DNA of 64,000 bases from Candidatus Avedoeria danica (GTDB lineage Bacteria; Chloroflexota; Anaerolineae; Epilineales; Epilineaceae), in the NCBI GenBank assembly GCA_016703025.1, contig JADJCV010000004.1, positions 248,001-312,000 of the forward strand. The letters are read 5' to 3'. The notes under the pieces were generated by a model. That model had not been told where the DNA came from. It was given only the letters and a program-made list of their open reading frames with translations, and did no database searches. This document shows, piece by piece, positions 13,836 to 22,700 of this stretch; position 1 is the stretch's first letter, and every line of letters begins with the position of its first letter. The translations under genes were made by a program, and so were the position numbers.

Positions 13836-14909
13836 GTGGCCGTTACCGCCCTGTCCATCCGACCCTCGATTCCCCGCGCCGCGGCGTGGATCGTCGGCGC
13901 GGCCGCGCTCGTCGCCTCTGCCGGCTGCCGTACGACCGCCGCGCCGACTGCCGAGTCGACTGCGGTGGCCACCGTCGAGGACGCGAACGCGTACGCGCGC
14001 ATGCGCGCCGACCTCACGACGGCCAGCGCCCCGAGCGCCTCCGACATCGCCGCGTGCGCCGCCTTCGAGCGCATGGCGCATGCGACGCCGGCAGCGGTGA
14101 TCGAACCTCGATTCGACTTCCACGAGCACACGCCAGCGCCGGTCGCCACACCCGCGCGCCTGCCGCACCTGCGCTACACGTTCGAAAGCCAGTCCGAGGC
14201 CGCGCTGGACACGTACCTCGCACAGTGGCGGGACAACGTCGTGCCGCGGACGACCGACGAGATCGCCGCGCTCGATGCGGTCGAGCAGGCGGTGTACGGG
14301 GCGTACGCGGCGTTCAAGTTCGGTCCCGATGCGCCGCGCTTCCAGCCGGAGTACTTCGGTATCGACCCCGGAACGGACGCGATGCCCACGCAGCCGCCGC
14401 CGGATGCCTACATCGTTCTGCCGACCGTCGTGCAGGTCGGATGCACGGAGCGCCTCAGCTCCGGCGTGTCCGGCCGGTTCAACGTCGATTCGGCCCGCGA
14501 AGCCGGCGGCGTGCGCGTCTACCTAGCCGACTTCCGCCCCCCGTCGCCCGACCCGTCCCATACCCTCTACCTCACGGAAGAAGAGGCGCTCACCATCCAT
14601 CACTACCTCGGCGACGACTACGCCCGTGATCCCCCGCTCGGTGTCATCGACGTCGAAGCGCAACTCTATCCGCTGGCAAGCACGCGCTACGAATGGCTGC
14701 GGCGCCGGCTGCCGATCGAGCGGACGATGGCCGGCGGACACCAGCTGCCGACGCTGCCGGACCCAACGCTCATCGTCCTCGACGCCGGTCTGACGCGCGC
14801 CGTCATCGACTACCGCGACGGGCCATCGACCGGCGGCTCCATCGGGCTGGCGAATGATGGTCAGGGGTGGCGGGTGACGGCGCCGACGTTGGGGGGGTGG
14901 ATGGAGTGA
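13836..14909 (+). CDS. Putative lipoprotein of unknown function
   Basis: 357 residues from the GTG at 13836. The N-terminus has a basic region, a hydrophobic stretch and a lipobox VASAGC (C31), so the mature protein should be lipid-anchored. The body has no recognisable domain. A segment DAYIVLPTVVQVGCTERLSS could be a distant echo of the 'LP' motif common in this window, but it is not flanked by a P/T linker. The open frame extends far upstream without a signal peptide; the lipobox fixes the start. It is divergent from the collagen-like gene, sharing a 150-bp intergenic region. Confidence 0.7.
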   Translation: MAVTALSIRPSIPRAAAWIVGAAALVASAGCRTTAAPTAESTAVATVEDANAYARMRADLTTASAPSASDIAACAAFERMAHATPAAVIEPRFDFHEHTPAPVATPARLPHLRYTFESQSEAALDTYLAQWRDNVVPRTTDEIAALDAVEQAVYGAYAAFKFGPDAPRFQPEYFGIDPGTDAMPTQPPPDAYIVLPTVVQVGCTERLSSGVSGRFNVDSAREAGGVRVYLADFRPPSPDPSHTLYLTEEEALTIHHYLGDDYARDPPLGVIDVEAQLYPLASTRYEWLRRRLPIERTMAGGHQLPTLPDPTLIVLDAGLTRAVIDYRDGPSTGGSIGLANDGQGWRVTAPTLGGWME

Positions 14910-14944
14910 CGGCCGGAGCGAGTCCGGATCTGCGGACTCGTCAC

Positions 14945-15217
14945 CTACGACCGTCCGTAGGCTTCGCGTCCGTCCGCCCCCGCAAACGACAGCCCCGCCG
15001 CCGCCAGCGCCTCGCGCAGGATCCGGATCCCTTTCGGCCCCATGCCGTGCAACGCAAGCAGCTCCTTGGCCGTCGCTCCCGTCAGCTGCGACAGGCGCGT
15101 GTAGCCGGCGCCGGCGAGGGCACGCAGCGAAGGCTCCGACATGCCGGGCGGGAACGCGTCCGTGTCGTCGCCGTCGATCGCGTCGGAGATCCTCCGTGTG
15201 ATCTCATCGTCGTCCAT
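14945..15217 (-). CDS. Small helix-hairpin-helix (RNAP alpha-CTD-like) protein
   Basis: 90 residues. After an acidic N-terminus (MDDDEITRRISDAIDGDD) the sequence MSEPSLRALAGAGYTRLSQL, continuing LHGMGPKGIRILREALAAAG, matches the helix-hairpin-helix fold of the RNA polymerase alpha C-terminal domain and of small stand-alone 'DNA-binding' proteins. Such proteins bind DNA non-specifically or act as adaptors; the specific role is unknown. The MITE-like element lies upstream of its start. Confidence 0.85.
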   Translation of the reverse strand: MDDDEITRRISDAIDGDDTDAFPPGMSEPSLRALAGAGYTRLSQLTGATAKELLALHGMGPKGIRILREALAAAGLSFAGADGREAYGRS

Positions 15218-15342
15218 CGGTTCCTCTCGTTCTGTCCCGTTGTCGCGTTACGGTCGGCGCCGCACATGATAGCCAACGCCCGTCGCCCCTCGCATCCCAC
15301 CGCCACCCCGCCCCAGATGCCATGCCGCCGCCCGCGCATCCC

Positions 15343-15504
15343 ACCCCCGCGTAGGGGCGACGCGAACGCGTCGCCCGCAGGCCACCCGCCCCGCGATCGC
15401 CGTCCGGCCCACACATCGTCGTCGCATGGCATTGTGGCTTGCGGGCCGGGGCGCGATGTGGGCGGCCTGCCGGGCGACGCATGCGCGTCGCCCCTACGCG
15501 GGTG
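15343..15504. repeat. MITE-like element, copy 1 (terminal inverted repeats of about 40 bp)
   Basis: The left end (15343-15384) carries CGCGTAGGGGCGACGCG followed by CGTCGCCCGCAGGCC. The right end (15464-15504) is its inverted copy, finishing CGTCGCCCCTACGCGGGTG. The interior also shows partial inverted similarity, so the unit could fold along most of its 162 bp. A second copy of about 151 bp with the same ends lies at 61684-61834. No transposase is encoded, so this is a non-autonomous element. It occupies the gap 15218-15585, in which I see no gene. Confidence 0.8.
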
Positions 15505-15585
15505 ATCGTTGTCAGGCCGTCGTGGGTTGCATCTGGGTCGGGCGATTCGTTGTCGTGATCCGCAGCAACGCGGCGAACCGCTTCG

Positions 15586-16680
15586 TCACACCACCGCCAC
15601 CCCCCGCCCCGCCTCCGTCACCCGCAGCCGCTCCCCGTCCCGCACCGCCCAACCGCGGCGCACCGCCTCCGCCACGACGGCGGTGGCCCATGTGTCGTTC
15701 CAGCGCAGGTGCTCGCCCAGGTGGGACAGCGTGCACTCCTCGGCTTCCGCGGGGGTGCCGGTGTGCGTCATCAGGTGGACGGCCAGCGTTTCGGCGGCGA
15801 ATTGGAGGCGTTGGCGGGCGAGCTGGCGGGCGCGCGGCACGAGGCCGGCCTTGGGGGCGAAGAGCCAGCTCAGGCCGAACAGGACGCCGGCGGCGCACGC
15901 CATCGCGCCGGCCACGGACGTGTCGGCGCGGACGGCGGCGGTGAAGCCGAGGCCGGCGCTGGCGGCGCCGAACGCGGCGGAGAGCGCGACCATCCGCGGG
16001 AGGCGGTCCGTCCAGAGGTAGGCGGTGGCGGCGGGGACGATGAAGAAGGCGACGGCCAGCACGGCGCCGACGGCCGAGAAGGCGCCGGCGGCGGTGAACG
16101 CCACGGCGGTCATCAACGCGATCTGCACCGCGGCAGGCGACAGGCCGACCGTCGCCGCCAGGCCGGGATCGAACGTGCTGACCTTCAGCTCCTTGAACAG
16201 CGCGACGACGAGCGCCGTGTTCGCCAGCGCCAGCCCGGCGCCGACCCACACCGGCCGCGGGCCGAGGACGCGGCCGCCGACGCGCCAGACGTCGAGGCCG
16301 GCGAACTCGATGTTGCCGTACAGGATCGCGTCGGCATCCAGGTGGACGCCGCTGAAGTGGCGCGTGATGAGCACCGTCCCGAGCGCGAAGAGGGCCGGAA
16401 AGGCGACGCCGATCGCCGCATCGCCGGCGACGAGACCGGAGCGCGTGAGGAGCTCGACGAAGCCGACCATGAGCAGCGCGGCCGCGACGGCGCCGAGCAG
16501 GCCGGCGGCCAGGCTCGGGCCGTTGGCCAGCCAGTAGCCGGCGACGAGGCCGGGCAGGATCGCGTGGCTGATCGCGTCCGCCACCATCGCCATCCGGCGC
16601 AGGACGAGGAACGTGCCAAGGACGCCGCACGCCACGGCGACGCCGGCGCCGGTCAGGACCATCGCCAGACCGTAGCTCAT
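15586..16680 (-). CDS. Metal ABC transporter permease with C-terminal winged-helix domain
   Basis: 364 residues. The first 275 or so form an ABC-3 (ZnuB/MntB-type) permease with about eight membrane helices and family landmarks: GVLGTFLVLRRMAMVADAIS, SHAILPG, and ALFKELKVSTFDPGLA. The last 75 or so residues (AAETLAVHLMTHTG, then ECTLSHLGEHLRWNDT and RRGWAVRDGERLRVTEAGRG) look like a DtxR-type winged helix on the cytoplasmic side. The start ATG overlaps the previous gene's stop (ATGA). It is the last gene of a four-gene operon for uptake of Mn, Zn or Fe. The fused domain may let the transporter sense metal or DNA; that is inference. Confidence 0.9.
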   Translation of the reverse strand: MSYGLAMVLTGAGVAVACGVLGTFLVLRRMAMVADAISHAILPGLVAGYWLANGPSLAAGLLGAVAAALLMVGFVELLTRSGLVAGDAAIGVAFPALFALGTVLITRHFSGVHLDADAILYGNIEFAGLDVWRVGGRVLGPRPVWVGAGLALANTALVVALFKELKVSTFDPGLAATVGLSPAAVQIALMTAVAFTAAGAFSAVGAVLAVAFFIVPAATAYLWTDRLPRMVALSAAFGAASAGLGFTAAVRADTSVAGAMACAAGVLFGLSWLFAPKAGLVPRARQLARQRLQFAAETLAVHLMTHTGTPAEAEECTLSHLGEHLRWNDTWATAVVAEAVRRGWAVRDGERLRVTEAGRGVAVV

Positions 16681-17606
16681 CGGGCCGCCTCCGCCTCGAC
16701 CTCGACCGGCGCGGCGAGCCCGCGCCGGCGCCGCCGGACCGCATCCGGCACGACGCCGCGCCGCGGCGCGAACAGGATCGACAGGAGCGCGACGGCCGTC
16801 AGGCTGAGGATGATCGCCGGCCCCGTCGGCACGCGGTCGGCGGCGACGCTTACGACGGCGCCCGCGACGCCGGAGCCCGCGCCGATCGCGCCGGCCAGGA
16901 CGAGAACGATGGCCAGGCGATCGGACCACTGCCGCGCCGCGACGACCGGCCCGACGAGCATCGAAGCCATCAGCACCACGCCCACGGTCTGCAGGCCGAT
17001 GACGACGGCGACGACGACGAGCGACGTGACGAGGACCTCCAGCCAACGCGGTGCGAGGCCGGTGCTGCGCGCGAAGCTCGGGTCGAAGCACAGGACCTTC
17101 AGCTCCTTGTAGAACACGACGACGACGGCGATGGCCGCCGTTCCGAGCAGGGCGGTCACGGCCACCTGCGCGCCGACGAGCGCCGCGGCCTGGCCGAACA
17201 GGAACTTGTCCAGCCCGGCCTGGCCCGCGTCCGGTCGCTTCTGCATGACCGTGAGCAGGACGATGCCGAACCCGAAGAACGTCGCCAGCACGATCCCGAG
17301 CGCCGCGTCCTCGTCGAGCGAGGTCGTGGCGACGATCTTCAGCAGGAGCAGCGCGCCCAGCCAGCCGGCCACCCCGGCGCCGACCATCAGCACGACCGGC
17401 GCCTTGGAGCCGGTGGCCATGTACGCCAGGCAGATCCCCGGCAGGGCCGCGTGCGCCAGCGCGTCGCCGAGCAGGCTCTGGCGGCGGAGCACGGCGAACG
17501 TGCCGAGCACGCCGCTCGAGACGCCGAGCACGGCCGCGCCGAGGGCGATCGTGCGCAGCGTGTAGTCGAACACGAGGTCGTGCAGCAGTTCGGCCACCGT
17601 GCTCAC
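16677..17606 (-). CDS. Metal ABC transporter permease (ABC-3 family)
   Basis: 309 residues with about eight membrane helices and the family landmarks GVLGTFAVLRRQSLLGDALA, AHAALPGICLAY and VVFYKELKVLCFDPSFARST. It lacks the winged-helix tail of its neighbour and ends in an Arg-rich tail. The GTG at 17606 overlaps the ATPase stop (GTGA), which fixes the start. Together with the second permease it would form a heterodimeric channel for a divalent metal ion. Confidence 0.93.
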   Translation of the reverse strand: MSTVAELLHDLVFDYTLRTIALGAAVLGVSSGVLGTFAVLRRQSLLGDALAHAALPGICLAYMATGSKAPVVLMVGAGVAGWLGALLLLKIVATTSLDEDAALGIVLATFFGFGIVLLTVMQKRPDAGQAGLDKFLFGQAAALVGAQVAVTALLGTAAIAVVVVFYKELKVLCFDPSFARSTGLAPRWLEVLVTSLVVVAVVIGLQTVGVVLMASMLVGPVVAARQWSDRLAIVLVLAGAIGAGSGVAGAVVSVAADRVPTGPAIILSLTAVALLSILFAPRRGVVPDAVRRRRRGLAAPVEVEAEAAR

Positions 17607-18376
17607 GCCCCGTGCTTGAACGCGTGCGTCCGGCCGCCGTACGCCTTCATCAGGTTCGCCTGCGTGAACGCGGCGGCGAACGGGCCGTCGGCGATCAGCC
17701 GGACGTTCAGCAGGACGAGGTGGTCGAAGTAGTCGGGCGCCGAATCGAGGTCGTGGTGGACGCACAGCACCGTTCGGCCCTGCGCCTTCAGCGCGTGCAG
17801 CAGCTCGACGATCGAGCGCTCCGTCGTGGCGTCCACGCCGACGAACGGCTCGTCCATCAGGTAGAGGTCGGCGTCCTGGGCCAGGGCGCGGGCCAGGAAG
17901 ACGCGCTGCTGCTGGCCGCCGGACAGTTGGCTGATCTGCCGCCGGGCGAAGTCCGCCATCCCGACCTGGTCGAGGCAGGCAAGCGCCGTGGCGACTTCGG
18001 CGCGCCCGGGACGGCGGATCCAGCCCAGCTTGCCGTACGTACCCATGAGCACGACGTCCAGCGCGTCCGTCGGGAAGTCCCAGTCCACGCTCGTGCGCTG
18101 CGGCACGTAGCCCACGCGGCGCCGGACGTCGGCGTACGGCTGGCCGAACACCCGGATCGTTCCGGCGGCGCGCGGGATCAGGTCCAGCACCGCCTTGATC
18201 AGCGTCGACTTGCCGGCGCCGTTCGGCCCGACGACTGCGGCCAGCACGCCCTTCGGCACGGTGAGGTCGATGTCCCACAGCACGGGCCGTTCGCGGTAGG
18301 CGACGGTCAGGTCGGCGATCTCGAGGGGTGGTGCACCGTCGATCGGCGCCGCGTCGACCCGTTCCGCGTTCATCAT
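17603..18376 (-). CDS. Metal ABC transporter ATP-binding protein
   Basis: 257 residues. Walker A GPNGAGKST (50-58), signature LSGGQQQR, Walker B DLYLMDEP and the H-loop CVHHD are all intact. Sequence around PQRTSVDWDFPTDALDVVLM is typical of the MntB/ZnuC/TroB group. The first of two Met codons overlaps the binding-protein stop (ATGA, 18376-18373), so the start at 18376 is preferred. It energises uptake with the two permeases encoded downstream. Confidence 0.95.
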   Translation of the reverse strand: MMNAERVDAAPIDGAPPLEIADLTVAYRERPVLWDIDLTVPKGVLAAVVGPNGAGKSTLIKAVLDLIPRAAGTIRVFGQPYADVRRRVGYVPQRTSVDWDFPTDALDVVLMGTYGKLGWIRRPGRAEVATALACLDQVGMADFARRQISQLSGGQQQRVFLARALAQDADLYLMDEPFVGVDATTERSIVELLHALKAQGRTVLCVHHDLDSAPDYFDHLVLLNVRLIADGPFAAAFTQANLMKAYGGRTHAFKHGA

Positions 18377-19308
18377 CGCAGCGCCTCCACGATTGCCGTC
18401 ACGTTGTGGCGGACCATGCCGACGTATGTGCCGGCGGGTGCGCCCGGCTCGCCGAGCGCGTCCGAGAAGAGCGCCGGGCCGATCGCCACCCGCCAGCCGC
18501 GGCTGGCGACGGCGGCCTTCAGCGCCTCGACCGTCGCCGGCGGCACGCTGGACTCGACGAACACCGCTTTCAGTTGGCGCTCGGCGATCAAATCGGCCAG
18601 CGACTGGATGTCCGATGCGCTGGCCTCCGACGCCGTGCTGATTCCCTGGATGCCGCGCACGTCGAAGCCGTAGCGGTCGCCGAAGTAGCCGAAGGCGTCG
18701 TGGGCGGTGATCAGGATGCGCTGGGCCGTCGGGACGGTGTTCGCCTGTCCGTCGACCCATGCATCGAGCGCCTCGAGTTCGGCCATGTAACGGTCGCGAT
18801 TCGCCGTGTACAGCGCCGTCGATCCGGGATCCCGCGCCGCGAGTGCGGCGGCGATCGTGTGAACGGCCGACTGCCACAGCGCCACATCGAACCACACGTG
18901 CGGGTCGGGCGCGCCCTCGAACGCCGGCGGGTGCCGCAGCGAGCCCGGCGGGATGTCGCGCGTGACCGCCACGGTCGCGGTGCCGCCGTCGGCGATGTGC
19001 TCGAAGAGCTCGACCATCCGCCCTTCCAGGTGCAACCCGCCGTACAGGATGAGGTCGGCATCGCCGAGGGCGATCACGTCGCTGGCCGTCGGCTTGTAGA
19101 GGTGGGGGTCGATGCCCGGGCCCATCAGTCCGGTCACCGCCACGCGCGCGCCGCCGACCTCGCGCACCGCATCGGTGATCATGCCGACGGTCGTCGTCAC
19201 GCGCAGCGGCCGCGCCGTCACGTCGTCCGTGGCGCGTGGGGCGGCGGGCACGCAGCCGGCGGCCACCGCGGCGAGCACCCCGATTCCTACGGCGAACGTT
19301 CGGTTCAT
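18373..19308 (-). CDS. Metal ABC transporter substrate-binding lipoprotein (ZnuA/MntA/TroA family)
   Basis: 311 residues. A signal peptide ends in the lipobox VAAGC (C19), so the protein is membrane-tethered. Cluster A-I binding-protein features follow: GPGIDPHLYKPTASDV with the first metal His, APDPHVWFD with the second, AHDAFGYFGDRYG with the third ligand region, and FVESSVPP with the acidic fourth. There is no His-rich loop of the kind that marks many Zn-specific ZnuA proteins, so Mn or Fe is as likely. The ATG at 19308 follows AAGGGA; Met codons further upstream lack a signal peptide directly behind them. First gene of the operon. Confidence 0.93.
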   Translation of the reverse strand: MNRTFAVGIGVLAAVAAGCVPAAPRATDDVTARPLRVTTTVGMITDAVREVGGARVAVTGLMGPGIDPHLYKPTASDVIALGDADLILYGGLHLEGRMVELFEHIADGGTATVAVTRDIPPGSLRHPPAFEGAPDPHVWFDVALWQSAVHTIAAALAARDPGSTALYTANRDRYMAELEALDAWVDGQANTVPTAQRILITAHDAFGYFGDRYGFDVRGIQGISTASEASASDIQSLADLIAERQLKAVFVESSVPPATVEALKAAVASRGWRVAIGPALFSDALGEPGAPAGTYVGMVRHNVTAIVEALR

Positions 19309-19709
19309 CGTTGTCCCTTGACGGTGCCCGGGCGTGGCGCAGGGGGCGGCAGGATTGTACGGCATGGAGCACCTGTCCGGCGGTTGGTCCCCCTGGCCGC
19401 GGATCGATCGAATCGAGCTTGCGACATAGAATGTCGCCGTTTCCTCCCGTCGGTTGTTCATACCCATCACGGGCGCTCAGGTGGTCGCCAGCCCAACCCC
19501 GTCGTCGCATGACTTTGTCGCGTACACTGCTGCCACGAACCGGCGACCGTCTGGGCGCCCCGTTCTCGTTCGGCGCGCATCCGAGATTCCAACCGCCGCC
19601 TGGCAAACCTGTGTCGAATCCCGGGGTTGTGTCCATGCGTAGGCCAACGCCGTCGTTTTTGCGCCATCGCACGCTTCGACCATCACCGATCCCTCAGGAG
19701 CCTCGCCCG
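19309..19709. other. 401-bp divergent intergenic region between the metal operon and the NHL/VWA giant
   Basis: It contains a minus-strand TACAAT (19354-19359) suited to the metal operon, a 7-3-7 palindrome (19421-19437), and a plus-strand TACACT (19523-19528) as a weak -10 candidate for the rightward gene. The ribosome-binding site AGGAG for that gene is at 19697-19701. I see no coding sequence here. Confidence 0.6.
19421..19437. promoter_or_regulatory. Palindromic operator candidate upstream of the metal transport operon
   Basis: GCGACAT-AGA-ATGTCGC is a perfect inverted repeat with 7-bp arms, 113 bp upstream of the binding-protein start codon and in the shared divergent region. It overlaps a plus-strand TAGAAT. 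Size and placement suit a metalloregulator, but it does not clearly match a known Zur, MntR or Fur box that I can state with confidence. Confidence 0.4.
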
Positions 19710-22700
19710 ATGAACCGCACCCTGCTGCGCCCGGTCCACCGCCGTCTCGTCATCGCCGCCGCCGCAGCCGTCGGCATCGGTCTGGCCGCCCGCGCCGCGG
19801 CGCAGGACCCGGGCGCCGTGTACGCGCTGCAGTACGCCGGCACGGTCGGCGAGCCCGGCGTGCCGTGGTATCGGAGCGCGGCCCAGCTGTCCGGCCCGGC
19901 CGGCCTGGGCGCGCGCGGCGACGACCTCTGGGTGGCGGACGGCATCGGTCGCCGGGCCGTGAAGTTCTCGTCCGGCGGCCGCTACCTGGCCGAGATCGGC
20001 CGCGCCGGCGATGTCGCCGGCCTGAACGACGAGCCGCCGGTCGGCGAGATCGTGGACGCCGACACGTGGTTCCGCCCGACGCAGCCGCCGACCGCAACGC
20101 CGACGGGCGGCGTCCCGACGCCGACCCCGCGCCGCCCCGGCCGGCCGCTCGACGGCTTCGATGCGACTCGACCTGTCGACAACGGTGCGTCGTCCGCGAC
20201 GAACGACGGTGCGACCGCGCCCGGCTCCGTCAGCCCAGCCGAACCGAATCCCGTCCTCGCGTTCGCGCCCGACGCACCGTTCGGCTCCGACGCCCAACCC
20301 GCCCCCGCCGACCTCGCGCAAGCCACGCCGCCCCCCGGCGAGGAGATCGTCTGGCTCGTCGACCGCGCCATGCACGACGTGATCGTCGTCGACCGCGTGA
20401 ACGGCTATCGCCAGGTGCTCGGCACGCCGGGCGAGGCCGGCACGGATGACGACCACCTGAGCAGCCCCGGCGGCGTCGCGGTCGACGCGGACGGCAACGC
20501 GTTCGTGGCCGACACGGCGAACCACCGGATCCAGGTGTACGGCCTCGGTTTCGGCGTCCTTGCCACGCTCGGCGAGACCGGCACGCCAGGCGCCGACGGC
20601 GCGCACTTCAACCGGCCCGGACGGCTGTCGTTCGGCACCGACGGCCTGCTGTACGTGGCCGACGCCGGCAACCATCGAGTGGTGGCGCTGGATGTGACGG
20701 ACCTGTTCGACGTGAAGCTCGTCCGCAGCTACGGCAGCGGCCGCGGCGCCGCGGTGGGGCAGCTCGACGGCCCGACGGGCGTGGCCGCCGACAACCAGTT
20801 CGTGTACGTCGCGGACGGCACGAACTGCCGCGTCAGCGTCTTCCGGCGCCTCGAGCGGACGCACTGGGAGGACATCGGCACGCCCGGCGCATGCGGCACG
20901 GACGCGTCGCCGATGCGGCGGATCACGGATGTGGCCGTCGACGGCACGGGCAACCTCTACGTCTCCGACCCCGACCGCCACGTCGTCTGGCGCCGCACGG
21001 CGATCACGCCGCGGATCTTCGGCGTGGTCTTCGGCTCGATCGATGTGCCCTACCTGACGGACGACGCCCACTTCAATGGCCCCGAGGGCGTGGCCGTCGC
21101 CGCCGACGGGATGCGCTACGTCGTCGAGGGCGCCGGCCAGCGGATCCTCAAGCTCGGCGCGGACGATGCCGCGCGCTGGACGACCGGCGAACCCGGCGTG
21201 TCCGGCGCGGACGGGACGCACCTGGATGACCCCGCCGACGTCGCGATCACGGCCGCCGGCAACGCGGCCGTCGTCGAGCGCGGCGGGATGCGGGTGCGGA
21301 TCTTCGCCGCCGCCGACGGCGCCCAGGTCGGCACGATCGGTGGCCCGGGAACGGGCCAGGGGCAGTTCGATCGGCCCGAGGGCATCGGCGCCGCGGCGGA
21401 TGGACGCTTGGCGGTGGCCGACACCGGCAACGCCCGCGTCCAGATCTTCGACGCCGGCGGCAACGTCGTCATGACGCTGCGCGGCCTCAGCGGCGTGGAC
21501 TACGCCGCGCCGACGGATGCCGCGTTCGACAGCGCGGGCCGGGTGTACGTCGCCGATGCGGTGCGCCAGTTCGTCGCGGTGTACGACGCGGCCTACAACC
21601 TGATCCGCGTTCTCGGCCAGACGAACACGGCCGGCGATGCGTTCGACCGCTTCGACGCCCCGCGCCGCCTGGCCATCGGGCCGGGCGACGTCCTGTTCGT
21701 GGCGGACACCGGCAACGAGCGCGTCCAGGTCTTCGACAAGGCCGGCGCATACCTGACGACGATCGGCGGCGTCGGCGGCAGCGGCAACGGCGCCTTCCGC
21801 ACCCCGCTCGGCCTGGCGGTCGACGCCGCGGGCGGCCTGATCGTCGCCGACCGCGACAACCACCGCCTGCAGCGATTCACGCCCGCCGTCGAGCCGTGGA
21901 CGGCCGGCAGCGTGAACGGCTTCGGGGCGCGCGACGTGGCGGGCGTCAGCGCGCTGGCGGACTACAATGGTGCGCTCGTCGCCGGGACGTCGGACGACGG
22001 CGGCGCCGCGATCTGGCGCCGGCAGGCGGGGGCGACGGCATGGAGCAAGGTCGCGGACGGCGGCCTGGGCGACGCGGGCAACCGCGCCGTGACGGATCTG
22101 GCGATCTTTGGCGACAAGCTCTGGGCCGGCACGCTGAACGCGCGCATCGATGTGCCCGGCACCTTCGGCCAGCCGGACGTCTGGGCGAGCGACGGCGGTG
22201 AGCTCTGGTCGAGCGCGGACGGCAGCCAGTGGTCGCGGGCCGTCGCGGGCGGGCTGGGCGACAAGACGAACGCCGGCGTGAGCGCGGTGTTCGCGTTCAA
22301 CGGTCAGCTGTACGCCGGCACGAGCGGCTTGATGGGCGATACCGACATCGACGGCGACTTCGCGCCCGACCCGACGGGCGGCGGGCTGATCTACCGCTCG
22401 GCCACCGGGGCGGCCGGCAGCTGGACGCGCGTTCTCGCGCGCGTCGCCACCACGCCGCGCTACGGGATCACCGCGATGGCGGCGATGAGCGGCACGCTCT
22501 ACGCCTCCAGCTGCGGCTGGGAGCGAGCGGACGGGGCGGGCTCGGGCATCGACGTCGTCCGGAGCGCCAACGGGCAGAGCTGGGCCTCCGCCGGCACGTT
22601 CGCCGTCGAGGGGTCGCGGCGCGGCTGCGTCGGCGCGCTGGCGCCGTACGACAACTATCTCTATGCCGCGGTCGGTGGCGACGACCGTCTGGAGGGCGTC

